Shown here one piece after another: positions 35,621 to 43,501 of a DNA stretch of 57,864 bases. Origin of the DNA: CBFGRV01 sp965651265 (GTDB lineage: Bacteria > Bacteroidota > Rhodothermia > Rhodothermales > VXPQ01); NCBI GenBank assembly GCA_965651265.1, contig CBFGRV010000020.1, forward strand, positions 1-57,864. Reading direction: 5' to 3'. The notes below the pieces were generated by a model. That model was not told where the DNA came from. It ran no database searches and saw nothing but the letters and a program-made list of their open reading frames with translations. The number at the start of each line of letters is the position of its first letter. The first letter of the stretch is position 1. Made by a program: the position numbers and the translations under genes.

Positions 35621-36183
35621 ACCTTATGACCCATTCCGCCGCCCGTCTTAGTTCTGGCCGCACGATGCCCACACCTGGTTACATCATCTTGATTCGGTAC
35701 GTCTGTTCCGTAATCATCCTGCTGGCTCCCGCTGCGCATGCACAGGAGATTCTCTCTCCGGGAGATGTACAGAGCTCCGGGACGGCCTACCGTCTTTTCA
35801 CCCATGCAGGAGAGCCAACCATAGAAGTAATGGTTTTGGGTTCGGATGGAGCAGACGGTATTTATGGAGTGGGTGTTGACACGGAGCTCGATCAACTCCT
35901 GGCATTGGCAGGCGGGGCCGCGCTCGGGTCGCGCCCTCGTTCTACTCGCCGCAGCGTGACGATACGTCTATTCCGTACGGAGGGGGGCGAACGAAGACTG
36001 ATCTATGAAGCCCCTCTGGAGCAGATGCTTCTTGAACCGGAGAAGTATCCGAAACTTCAGGAGCAGGACGTCTTCGTGATCGAGACGATCGAGCGCACGG
36101 GATTCAGCTGGCGCGATGCGCTTAGCGTTGTTACGACTCTCACTTCCGTCGGACTCCTCGCCGAACGACTCATTCGGCGCTGA
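35617..36183 (+). CDS. secreted SLBB-like protein coupled to the BY-kinase
   Basis: 188 residues. ATG 35617 overlaps the kinase stop (ATGA), implying translational coupling; Met at 35665 is an alternative start. A signal-peptide-like segment ends at AHAQE. The next 110 residues resemble a soluble-ligand-binding beta-grasp (SLBB) domain as in Wza-type exporters: IEVMVLGSDGADGIYGV, TELDQLLALAGG and LEPEKYPKLQEQDVFVIE. A C-terminal hydrophobic helix (WRDALSVVTTLTSVGLLAERL) follows. The polysaccharide-export domain itself is absent, so it is a partial Wza-like protein. Role in export is inferred from context. Confidence 0.7.
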   Translation: MNLMTHSAARLSSGRTMPTPGYIILIRYVCSVIILLAPAAHAQEILSPGDVQSSGTAYRLFTHAGEPTIEVMVLGSDGADGIYGVGVDTELDQLLALAGGAALGSRPRSTRRSVTIRLFRTEGGERRLIYEAPLEQMLLEPEKYPKLQEQDVFVIETIERTGFSWRDALSVVTTLTSVGLLAERLIRR

Positions 36184-36292
36184 GTCACATTCTCCGCCAC
36201 ATCGTTTCTTGACGCCCGTCCGCGCCGATCTGACTTCACCGACGGAGCGATAGGATCTTATACGTAATCAAGTGGACGTGAAAAGACTACAG

Positions 36293-37312
36293 ATGAACGT
36301 GCGTGAACAGGGCACGAAGCGGGTATTGGTTACTGGTGGCGCCGGATATATAGGATCCGTTCTCGTCCGCCAGTTGCTCCGCAGAGGTTATTCCGTCCGC
36401 GTGCTAGACATACTGCGATCCGGTGGCGAGGCCATCATCGATCTACTGGATCATCCAAATTTCGAGTTCATCAGGGCGGATGTTGGCGATGCCGAGGCCT
36501 TGACGGACGCGACAGAGGATGTCTGGAGTACGGTGCATCTCGCCGCCATCGTCGGGGATCCTGCCTGTGCTCGAGATCCCGAGCTCGCCCGGCGAGTCAA
36601 TCTGGATGCATCCAAACTTCTCTACGAAACCTGCGAGGCAGCCGGCGTGGAGCGCTTCGTTTTTGCGTCGACGTGCTCCAATTACGGAAAGATGGAGGGG
36701 ACGGATGCATTCGTCACGGAACGCTCTCCACTACGTCCACTCTCGGTATATGCCGAGACGAAAGTCGCCTTCGAAGAATACCTGTTGGGCCAGCCCGAAA
36801 CGAATCACTGCAAGCCGACCTGCCTCAGATTTGCGACGGTCTACGGTCTGTCGCCGCGGATTCGTTTCGATCTCACCGTAAACCAATTTACCAAGGAACT
36901 GGTGCTCGGGCGCGAGCTCGTGGTATTCGGCGAACAGTTCTGGCGGCCGTATTGTCACGTACAAGATCTCGCTCGCTCGGCGGTGGCTACGCTGGAGTCA
37001 GAGCTCGACTCGGTGGCATTTGACGTATTCAATGTTGGAAGTACTCCTGAGAACTATCAAAAGAGAGATATAATAGACCTTATAAAGACGGAAGTGAGCG
37101 ATGCGAGGATCAAGTATGTGCAGAAGCAGGAAGATCCGCGCGACTATCGGGTAAACTTCGACAAAATTAAGGGTAGGATTGGGTTCACGACGACGAAGAC
37201 AGTAATTGACGGGATACGCGAGGTAAAGTATGCTATTGAGAATGGGGTAGTGTTGAATCCGGATGACCCCAAGTACTATAACGTAGTCCCCACGGAAGTC
37301 AATGCTGCCTGA
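36293..37312 (+). CDS. NAD-dependent sugar epimerase/dehydratase (extended SDR)
   Basis: 339 residues from ATG 36293; GTG 36272 is an alternative. The Rossmann motif GGAGYIGS, a STCSNYG segment and the catalytic YAETK (Tyr-x3-Lys) mark an extended SDR acting on nucleotide sugars. It lacks the sequence blocks I associate with LegB 4,6-dehydratases, so I do not assign it to the legionaminic pathway. Base composition changes inside the gene: the 5' part is GC-rich, while about 37021-37260 is AT-rich with AGA and ATA codons. It overlaps the aminotransferase start by 11 bases. Confidence 0.88.
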   Translation: MNVREQGTKRVLVTGGAGYIGSVLVRQLLRRGYSVRVLDILRSGGEAIIDLLDHPNFEFIRADVGDAEALTDATEDVWSTVHLAAIVGDPACARDPELARRVNLDASKLLYETCEAAGVERFVFASTCSNYGKMEGTDAFVTERSPLRPLSVYAETKVAFEEYLLGQPETNHCKPTCLRFATVYGLSPRIRFDLTVNQFTKELVLGRELVVFGEQFWRPYCHVQDLARSAVATLESELDSVAFDVFNVGSTPENYQKRDIIDLIKTEVSDARIKYVQKQEDPRDYRVNFDKIKGRIGFTTTKTVIDGIREVKYAIENGVVLNPDDPKYYNVVPTEVNAA

Positions 37313-38507
37313 GAAGATTTGCCGAGCATTGGCGACTGCAGTCTCTGCGAACGGACGTCCGATTGCATTGCACGAGCCCAAATTCGCGGGCAATGAGTGG
37401 GCCTATGTGAAGGATTGCCTGGATTCGGGCTGGGTTTCGTCCGCAGGCGCCTACGTCGATCGATTCGAAAGACAGCTGGCCGAGTTCACGGGAGTTCGGC
37501 GTGCGGTAGCCGTCGTCAACGGCACGGCGGCCCTCCACATCGCCTTGAAGCTGGTCGGTGTGGAGGCCGGCGACGAGGTGCTCGTCCCGTCGTTGACCTT
37601 TGTAGCCACTGCGAACGCGGTGGCATATTGCGGCGCCGTACCTCACTTCGTGGACAGTGAAGAACGGACTCTCGGACTCGACCCCTTCAAGCTCAAAGAG
37701 TATCTGGACGACCACGCTCGAGTTACGGGGGGCGTCTGCTACAACCGCTACACCGGGCGTCCCATTCGTGCCGTCGTGCCCATGCATGCATTCGGCCATC
37801 CCGTCGATCTCGATCCACTGATCGACGTGAGCTCCGAATTTTGCCTCGCTGTCGTCGAAGACGCCGCGGAAGCTCTCGGATCGTTCTACCGCGGGCGCCA
37901 CACTGGGAATTGGGGCCGGGCCGCAATCCTGAGCTTCAACGGAAACAAGACCATCACGACAGGAGGCGGAGGCGCCATCCTCACGAATGATGAAACGCTG
38001 GCTGATCGTGCCAGGCACATCACGACGACGGCGAAGCTGCCGCATAAGTGGGACTATTTCCATGACGAGATCGGCTACAACTATCGAATGCCGAACTTGA
38101 ATGCGGCGCTGGGTTGCGCACAAATGGAAGAATTACCGGGGATTCTTGAGAGAAAGAGAGTGCTTGCCGATCGGTATGTTTCCGTTTTTGGTCCGCTCGA
38201 GGGCGTGACCTTCTTTCAGGAGCCACCTTTCGCGCGCAGCAACTATTGGCTCAATGCACTTCTTCTCGATGACGAGCTGTCCGATCAGAAAGAACGCATC
38301 CTCCAGGCAAGCAACGACGCGCATTTGATGACCAGGCCGGCCTGGACCCTGCTTCATAAGCTCCCCGCCTTCCAGCAGGCACCGCGGATGGGACTCGAGG
38401 TCGCCGAAAGCCTGGAACGGCGCATCATCAACATTCCGAGTAGCGCATTTCTGGCGCCTGCTCCAAGTCGTCCAGAGGAATTCGCCGGCTCCATCGAGGG
38501 ACGATAA
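37302..38507 (+). CDS. legC: LegC-family PLP aminotransferase (DegT/DnrJ/EryC1/StrS)
   Basis: 401 residues. The opening (LHEPKFAGNEWAYVKDCLDS, GWVSS, GAYVDRFERQLAEFTG) and GTAALHIALKLVGVEAGDEV match the LegC subgroup as I know it. The PLP-binding Lys216 lies in SFNGNKTITTGGGG, with the DxxE/H motif AFGHPVDLDPL and VVEDAAEALGSFY upstream. LegC transfers an amino group to C4 of a GDP- or UDP-linked 4-keto sugar on the route to legionaminic acid. It overlaps the preceding SDR gene and is followed after 9 bases by the CMP-sugar synthase, so the three are probably co-translated. Confidence 0.9.
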   Translation: MLPEKICRALATAVSANGRPIALHEPKFAGNEWAYVKDCLDSGWVSSAGAYVDRFERQLAEFTGVRRAVAVVNGTAALHIALKLVGVEAGDEVLVPSLTFVATANAVAYCGAVPHFVDSEERTLGLDPFKLKEYLDDHARVTGGVCYNRYTGRPIRAVVPMHAFGHPVDLDPLIDVSSEFCLAVVEDAAEALGSFYRGRHTGNWGRAAILSFNGNKTITTGGGGAILTNDETLADRARHITTTAKLPHKWDYFHDEIGYNYRMPNLNAALGCAQMEELPGILERKRVLADRYVSVFGPLEGVTFFQEPPFARSNYWLNALLLDDELSDQKERILQASNDAHLMTRPAWTLLHKLPAFQQAPRMGLEVAESLERRIINIPSSAFLAPAPSRPEEFAGSIEGR

Positions 38508-38516
38508 CCGGGAAAC

Positions 38517-39239
38517 GTGGTAGCTCACGACAGGGAACGAGAGGGATCGTGCATCGCGATTATTCCGGCTCGCGGCGGTTCCAAGCGCATTCCGAACAAG
38601 AACATCCGGCCGTTCGCCGGCGCTCCCCTGATTGCACATTCGATTGAGGCGGCTCTGCAGAGTGGACTCTTCGAGCGTGTGATCGTCTCCACCGATAGCG
38701 AGACTATCGCCGACGTGGCCGAGCGGCATGGTGCCGAAGTTCCATTTCTCCGTGAACCCGCGCTGTCCGACGACATCACGCCGGTTTCAGCCGCGACGGT
38801 GGATGCACTCGAGCGACTCGATCCGCAGGGACTGCGGTATGAATACGTGGCACAATTGATGGCTAATTGTCCGCTTCGAACGGCGCACGACATCGTCGAA
38901 AGTTTTCAATGCTTCGTGTCCTCAAAGGCCGAGGCTCAGCTTTCGGTTGCGTCGTACGGTTGGCAAAATCCTTGGTGGGCCATGCACCTGGATGCATCGG
39001 GTCGAGTCCTTCCCGCTTTCCCTGAGAAGCTTCAAGAGCGCAGCCAGGATTTGAAGGAGGTATTCTGCCCCTCTGGCGCAATCTGGTGGGCTCTCACTGG
39101 AGTGCTCCGACGACATCGAACCTTTCACGTAGAGGGTCGCACAGGATGGATTCTTCCGTGGTCGCATGCGCTCGACATCGACACCGAGGAGGACTTTGAG
39201 CTGGCCGAGGCGCTCTCGCGGCACGTATGGCAAAGTTAG
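38517..39239 (+). CDS. CMP-nonulosonate cytidylyltransferase (LegF/NeuA-like)
   Basis: 240 residues from GTG 38517; no ATG is available upstream in a sensible place. The family signature IPARGGSKRIPNKNIRPFAG is at residues 15-34, and the downstream DAEEDL-like DIDTEEDFELAE ends the protein as usual. It activates a nine-carbon sugar acid with CTP to give the CMP-donor used by glycosyltransferases. Whether the substrate is legionaminic, pseudaminic or sialic acid cannot be told from sequence, but the LegC and PtmE-like neighbours favour legionaminic. It overlaps the glycosyltransferase start by 13 bases. Confidence 0.9.
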   Translation: MVAHDREREGSCIAIIPARGGSKRIPNKNIRPFAGAPLIAHSIEAALQSGLFERVIVSTDSETIADVAERHGAEVPFLREPALSDDITPVSAATVDALERLDPQGLRYEYVAQLMANCPLRTAHDIVESFQCFVSSKAEAQLSVASYGWQNPWWAMHLDASGRVLPAFPEKLQERSQDLKEVFCPSGAIWWALTGVLRRHRTFHVEGRTGWILPWSHALDIDTEEDFELAEALSRHVWQS

Positions 39240-40144
39240 CTCTGTATACGACAGTCTATCCCGGAGTCGAGCCGTACCTTCCCGCCTGGTACGAATCCGT
39301 TCAGGTACAGTCCGATCGCGATGTCGATCTATGGATAGGGGTCGATGCGCTCGGGACATCCTCCCTCGAGGCCGTTTTCGGGGGATCCGATCTTACCTGG
39401 GTGCCCGCGAGAAAAGGAGGTACGCCGGCAGAGGTTCGACAGAAGGCACTCTCGCGAATGCTTGATTCCTACGATGCCGTCATCTTCGTCGACAGCGACG
39501 ACGTGATGCATCCCAGCCGGGTGGCCGGAGCAAGAGTCGCCATCGAGGATTGCGAGCTCGGAGCCTGTGCGATGAGGCTGATCGATGATCGTGGGGGAGA
39601 CCTTCAGCAGACATTCGACCTGCCCGCAGGCGTTGATGTGGATTCCGTGCTTCCTCGAAACAACGTGTTTGGGCTCTCGAATTCCGTAATGACGACGGAT
39701 CTGCTAAGGAGATGCCTGCCGATCCCTCCAGAGGCAATCCTCGTGGATTGGTACCTGGCAACGCGCGCCTGGCTATTGGGTGCACGGTTGGGATTCGATC
39801 CAACCGTTCGGATGTTCTATCGGCAACATGGGTCCAATACGGCACGACTTCGAAGGCCGTTCTCGAGGCAACAGATTGCCGAGGACGCCGAGCGAGTGAG
39901 GATGCACTTTCGGCTCCTTCTCTCCGGCGACGCCTCCGGCTGGCTGCCGGAGCGGCGTGAACGGGTCGAGCAGATCGCGGAGGACGTCGAGGTCTTCTGC
40001 CGAGAAGTGGTCACGCGACCGGACAAACTGGCGAGCTACCTGGAGGCTCTGAACGCACTCGAGGAGGAGCCACTCTGGTGGTCTACCGTCGCAAATCCCC
40101 TACTGAGTAGATTCTGGACGTCCCAGGTCGAGTTTGTTTCATGA
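39227..40144 (+). CDS. glycosyltransferase, GT-A fold (GT2-like)
   Basis: 305 residues. The N-terminal strand-loop (LALYTTVYPGVEPYLPAWYESV) and the VIFVDSDDVMHPSRV segment, with a DxD-type metal site, mark a GT2-like transferase. The C-terminal 100 residues are helical. It sits between the CMP-sugar synthase and the NeuB-like synthase, with a 13-base overlap to the first and a 4-base ATGA overlap to the second. Its tight embedding suggests it uses or prepares the acceptor for the nonulosonic acid; the donor is unknown, and sialyltransferase families usually look different. Confidence 0.8.
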   Translation: MAKLALYTTVYPGVEPYLPAWYESVQVQSDRDVDLWIGVDALGTSSLEAVFGGSDLTWVPARKGGTPAEVRQKALSRMLDSYDAVIFVDSDDVMHPSRVAGARVAIEDCELGACAMRLIDDRGGDLQQTFDLPAGVDVDSVLPRNNVFGLSNSVMTTDLLRRCLPIPPEAILVDWYLATRAWLLGARLGFDPTVRMFYRQHGSNTARLRRPFSRQQIAEDAERVRMHFRLLLSGDASGWLPERRERVEQIAEDVEVFCREVVTRPDKLASYLEALNALEEEPLWWSTVANPLLSRFWTSQVEFVS

Positions 40145-41193
40145 GTACAGTTGAGCTCGGGGGCAGAGCCGTCGGAACCGGACATCCCCCTTATATCATC
40201 GCGGAAATTGGGTCCAACCACAACGGTGACATGGACCTGTGCCGCCGGCTTATCGATGCTGCGGCCGCTGCCGGCGCAGATGCCGTGAAGTTTCAGTCGT
40301 GGACAGAGCGATCGTTGATCGCCGAGGCCGAATACCAGGCGAATCCCCAGTACGCTGACAAGAAGAGGCATTTCGGTTCGCTTCGAGAAATGGTCAGGGC
40401 CTATCAGTTCACGACTGAACAGCACGTTGAGGCGAAGGCATACTGCGATGAGCGTGGCATCACCTTCTGTTCATCGGTCTTTTCCCCAGAAGAGGCCGAC
40501 CTGCTCGAAAATCTGGACGTGCCGTTCTACAAGATTGCGTCCATGGATGTCGTACATCTACCGCTCTTGCGATATGTAGCGCGCAAGCAGCGACCCATCG
40601 TGCTATCCACAGGCATGGCCACTCTGGCGGAGGTAGAGCGCGCCGTCCAGGTAATTCGAGATGAGGGCAATGAAGACATCGTATTGCTCCACTGCGTCTC
40701 GATCTATCCGCCACCCTATCCATCCATTCATCTTAGAAACCTTTCGACGCTGCAGCAGGCTTTCGACGTGCCGGTGGGATTTAGTGATCACACACTGGGT
40801 ACCGCGATCCCAATTGCCGCGGTGGCCCTGGGGGCTTGCATCATCGAAAAACATTTTACCCTCGACAAGGACTTGCCGGGATGGGACCATGCCATTTCCG
40901 CTGACCCCGACGAGCTCCGCGTACTTGCGCAGGAGTGCAAGAACGTTTATCAGGCTCTTGGGAGCAGCGTCCGTACGGTTAGCGAGGCGGAATTCGAGAA
41001 GCGCAAGAAGTTTCGACGGAGCCTCGTAGCTCATCGATCTTTACCGAAAGGGCACGTGATCACCGAAGAGGATCTGGATGCCAAGCGGCCGGGCACGGGC
41101 ATCTCACCGGATGCTATGGACTATGTGCTCGGGCGAACATTGGCGCGCGACGTCGACGAAGACCAGGTGCTCACCTGGGACGACCTAAACTGA
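40141..41193 (+). CDS. N-acetylneuraminate/legionaminate synthase family protein
   Basis: 350 residues. The NeuB TIM-barrel domain has IIAEIGSNHNGDMDLCRRLI, GADAVKFQSW, FYKIASMDV, LSTGMATLAEVERAV and LHCVSIYPPPYPSIHLRNL. An antifreeze-like SAF domain ends the protein (VAHRSLPKGHVITEEDLDAK). The reaction is condensation of phosphoenolpyruvate with an N-acylated amino sugar to form a nine-carbon acid. It is the LegI step if the pathway is legionaminic. It is coupled to the upstream GT by ATGA and followed 23 bases later by the acyltransferase. Length is normal. Confidence 0.92.
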   Translation: MSTVELGGRAVGTGHPPYIIAEIGSNHNGDMDLCRRLIDAAAAAGADAVKFQSWTERSLIAEAEYQANPQYADKKRHFGSLREMVRAYQFTTEQHVEAKAYCDERGITFCSSVFSPEEADLLENLDVPFYKIASMDVVHLPLLRYVARKQRPIVLSTGMATLAEVERAVQVIRDEGNEDIVLLHCVSIYPPPYPSIHLRNLSTLQQAFDVPVGFSDHTLGTAIPIAAVALGACIIEKHFTLDKDLPGWDHAISADPDELRVLAQECKNVYQALGSSVRTVSEAEFEKRKKFRRSLVAHRSLPKGHVITEEDLDAKRPGTGISPDAMDYVLGRTLARDVDEDQVLTWDDLN

Positions 41194-41215
41194 TACCGTC
41201 GCCAGACGGAATTCG

Positions 41216-41866
41216 ATGCATCTTCCCCTACTTGTAATTGGCGGCGGCGGGCATGCAAAGGTGCTCATCGACGCATTGCTGGCTCAACATAGGCGGGTGC
41301 TGGGCTTTACGGACCCGGACGAAAGTCGGCCCGACATCCTCCGAGTTGCGCGATTGGGCGGAGATGAGGTGGTGTCACGATATCGGCCCGACCAGGTACT
41401 CCTTGTCAATGGAATCGGAACGACAGGTTCGTCGGCACGGCGGCGGGAGGTCTATTACCGCTATCGTTCACTGGGCTATCGATTCGAGAAGGTCATCCAC
41501 CCATCCGTCGTACTGGGAGCAGGGGTCGTTCTGGAGGAGGGGGTTCAGATCATGGCCGGCGCCGTTGTGCAAACCGGAACGAGAATCGGAGCGAACTCCA
41601 TCGTGAACACGCGCGCCTCCGTCGATCATGACTGCGTGCTCGCCGCTCATGTGCACGTAGGACCCGGGGCAACCCTTTCGGGAACCGTCCGGGTAGGTGA
41701 GGATGCCTTTGTTGGCGCCGGTTCCACCATCATTCAAGGGCGCACGATTGGCGAATGCAGCCTGATTGCCGCCGGCGCTGTGGTAATCAGAGACGTGCCG
41801 GCTAACGTCTCGGTGGCCGGTGTACCCGCTCGAGAAATGTACGTCGCGAGCTGGGTGGTCGAATAG
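41216..41866 (+). CDS. NeuD/LegH-type sugar acyltransferase (left-handed beta-helix)
   Basis: 216 residues. The N-terminal part (LLVIGGGGHAKVLIDALLA) is the PglD/NeuD nucleotide-sugar-binding fold. The C-terminal part is a hexapeptide-repeat helix (VVLGAGVVLEEGVQIMAGAV, NTRASVDHDCVLAAHVHVGP), with His in SVDHD as the expected catalytic base. Such enzymes acetylate the 4-amino group made by LegC or O-acetylate sialic acids. The adjacent LegC homologue favours the N-acetyltransferase role. It is 23 bases downstream of the synthase gene. Confidence 0.88.
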   Translation: MHLPLLVIGGGGHAKVLIDALLAQHRRVLGFTDPDESRPDILRVARLGGDEVVSRYRPDQVLLVNGIGTTGSSARRREVYYRYRSLGYRFEKVIHPSVVLGAGVVLEEGVQIMAGAVVQTGTRIGANSIVNTRASVDHDCVLAAHVHVGPGATLSGTVRVGEDAFVGAGSTIIQGRTIGECSLIAAGAVVIRDVPANVSVAGVPAREMYVASWVVE

Positions 41867-41908
41867 ATTGGCCACCACGAACCGATTCATTCAAGCAACT
41901 CAAGGATC

Positions 41909-43321
41909 GTGAGCCGCACCGTATACGTCGTTCACGCCATCGATACCGAAGGGCCGCTCTACGAATCCGTTGACGCAACGTTTGCGCGATTGAAGAGCAT
42001 CTTCGGAATTGATCTGGAGCCGAGCCGAAAAACGTTGCGCCAGTTGCAGGCCGGAGAGATCGATTTGGACGGCTTGGAGTCGGCCGTTCAGCGAGTGGTC
42101 GCGTCGCATCTATTGAACTACAATGACACGTGGGACAAAGTCGATGGGATGCTACGCGACGCCCTCGGGGAGAAATTCCGCACGAGGATTCCTGATTCCC
42201 GGGGTAGAGGCTGGGTCTTTAACTGGTTCTGCGTCGATCATATTGATTACGACGTCAATCCACGGCGCCGCGACATAGGATATCACAACATCTTCGATCA
42301 CTATAGGAGCATCCTGAAGGAGACCGATTCGGCAGAGGATGGGATTCACTTTCACTACCATCCTCATCCGCACAATAGAAACGCTCATCACTGTGCAACA
42401 CACTGGTGGGCTGCATCCGACAGCCTCTACCAGATTTTGACGCGACGCGTCATCGACAGATTGTGGTTTCCCGCGGCGAACCGACCAGGCTTTCATGTGC
42501 TCCGCCCCGATAGCCACTGGTTCCTGGAGCAGTACATCCCCTTCGACTTCTCCAACCAGGCGATGGAGGCTTCGGCCCTGGACAAGTCCCAGTCGGGACT
42601 GTCCGACGGCCGATTCGGCGACTGGCGCCGTGCGCCGAGTACCTGGGAGCCCTATCACCCGGCTCACGACGATTACCAGGTTCAGGGAAGCTGCCGGCGG
42701 TGGATCGCTCGATGCCTCAATATCGGGACGCGGTACCTGCTACTAACTGAGCGGGAGGTGCGGCAGGCTTTTGAGGAGGCTCGAGAGGGCAAACCTGTCG
42801 TGCTCGCCTTCACGAATCATGACTTTCGAGATATCCGCCCGGATGTCGAAGAGACGCGAGCACTGATCGCGAGGGTCGCCTCCGACTATCCAGAGGTGTC
42901 GTTCGCGTATTCTGAGGCCGTTGAAGCCATGCAATCCGCACTACAGCTTCCGGCTCAGCGCCCATGTGAGCTGGATCTGGAGCTCGAGGCCATCAATGAT
43001 TCGGCCCACGTGATCAAGGTCGCGTCGACCACCCCGACGTTCGGGCCGCAGCCGTGGTTGGCCATCAAGACAGTGGATGGATCTTATTACCACGACAACT
43101 TCGACATCGACCTTCCATTTCATCGATGGCAGTATGTCCTCGATGAGCAGACATTTCCTCTCCGTGCTGTTGAGGCGATCGGAGTAGCTGCAAACAATTC
43201 ATCCGGTACTACGACGGTCACCCTCTTGAATGCGCGCACCGGCAAAGTGGTGAAGGAGCATTGGAATGGCGAACGATCGCATCGTGATCAATTAACCCCT
43301 GACGCGGCTGCCACCGCTTGA
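41909..43321 (+). CDS. polysaccharide-deacetylase-like protein with C-terminal beta domain (tentative)
   Basis: 470 residues from GTG 41909, with AAGGA just upstream. Residues 1-330 look like a divergent NodB-type barrel: HAIDTEG (9-15) in place of the first Asp motif, a very His-rich HFHYHPHPHN (147-156) in place of HxxxHP, a later DSHWFLEQY, and NHDFRDI near the end of the domain. The remaining 130 or so residues look beta-rich (TFGPQPWLAIKTVDGSYYHD). No signal peptide is seen, so the substrate would be a cytoplasmic precursor. I do not recognise the exact family; the deacetylase call rests on motif order only. Confidence 0.5.
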   Translation: MSRTVYVVHAIDTEGPLYESVDATFARLKSIFGIDLEPSRKTLRQLQAGEIDLDGLESAVQRVVASHLLNYNDTWDKVDGMLRDALGEKFRTRIPDSRGRGWVFNWFCVDHIDYDVNPRRRDIGYHNIFDHYRSILKETDSAEDGIHFHYHPHPHNRNAHHCATHWWAASDSLYQILTRRVIDRLWFPAANRPGFHVLRPDSHWFLEQYIPFDFSNQAMEASALDKSQSGLSDGRFGDWRRAPSTWEPYHPAHDDYQVQGSCRRWIARCLNIGTRYLLLTEREVRQAFEEAREGKPVVLAFTNHDFRDIRPDVEETRALIARVASDYPEVSFAYSEAVEAMQSALQLPAQRPCELDLELEAINDSAHVIKVASTTPTFGPQPWLAIKTVDGSYYHDNFDIDLPFHRWQYVLDEQTFPLRAVEAIGVAANNSSGTTTVTLLNARTGKVVKEHWNGERSHRDQLTPDAAATA

Positions 43322-43394
43322 GCGCCGCTATTCTGACGGTGCGCGCTCGCAGAAGTCTGCACCATACCAAGAAACATTCCTGACGGCGGGACAC

Positions 43395-43411
43395 GGTTGA
43401 CCTGGTCAACC
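43395..43411. promoter_or_regulatory. perfect 17-bp palindrome GGTTGACC-T-GGTCAACC
   Basis: Eight base pairs match perfectly around a single central T. The palindrome lies in the 180-base gap between the deacetylase-like gene and the PtmE-like gene, 91 bases before ATG 43502. A direct repeat of CCTGGTC at 10-base spacing (43401, 43411) overlaps it. It is a good candidate for a dimeric regulator site serving an internal promoter. Confidence 0.45.
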
Positions 43412-43501
43412 CTGGTCGTGACTCACTCGTAGCGATTCTGAAGCGCCGTGAGTCCGCCGCTCCCTTCTAGTTTGCTCCATAGAGGAAAACCTGGCTGGAA
43501 A

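Noticed and set aside
36293..37312. LegB assignment for the SDR gene
   Set aside because: Sequence blocks I associate with LegB 4,6-dehydratases are absent; a generic epimerase/dehydratase call is safer.
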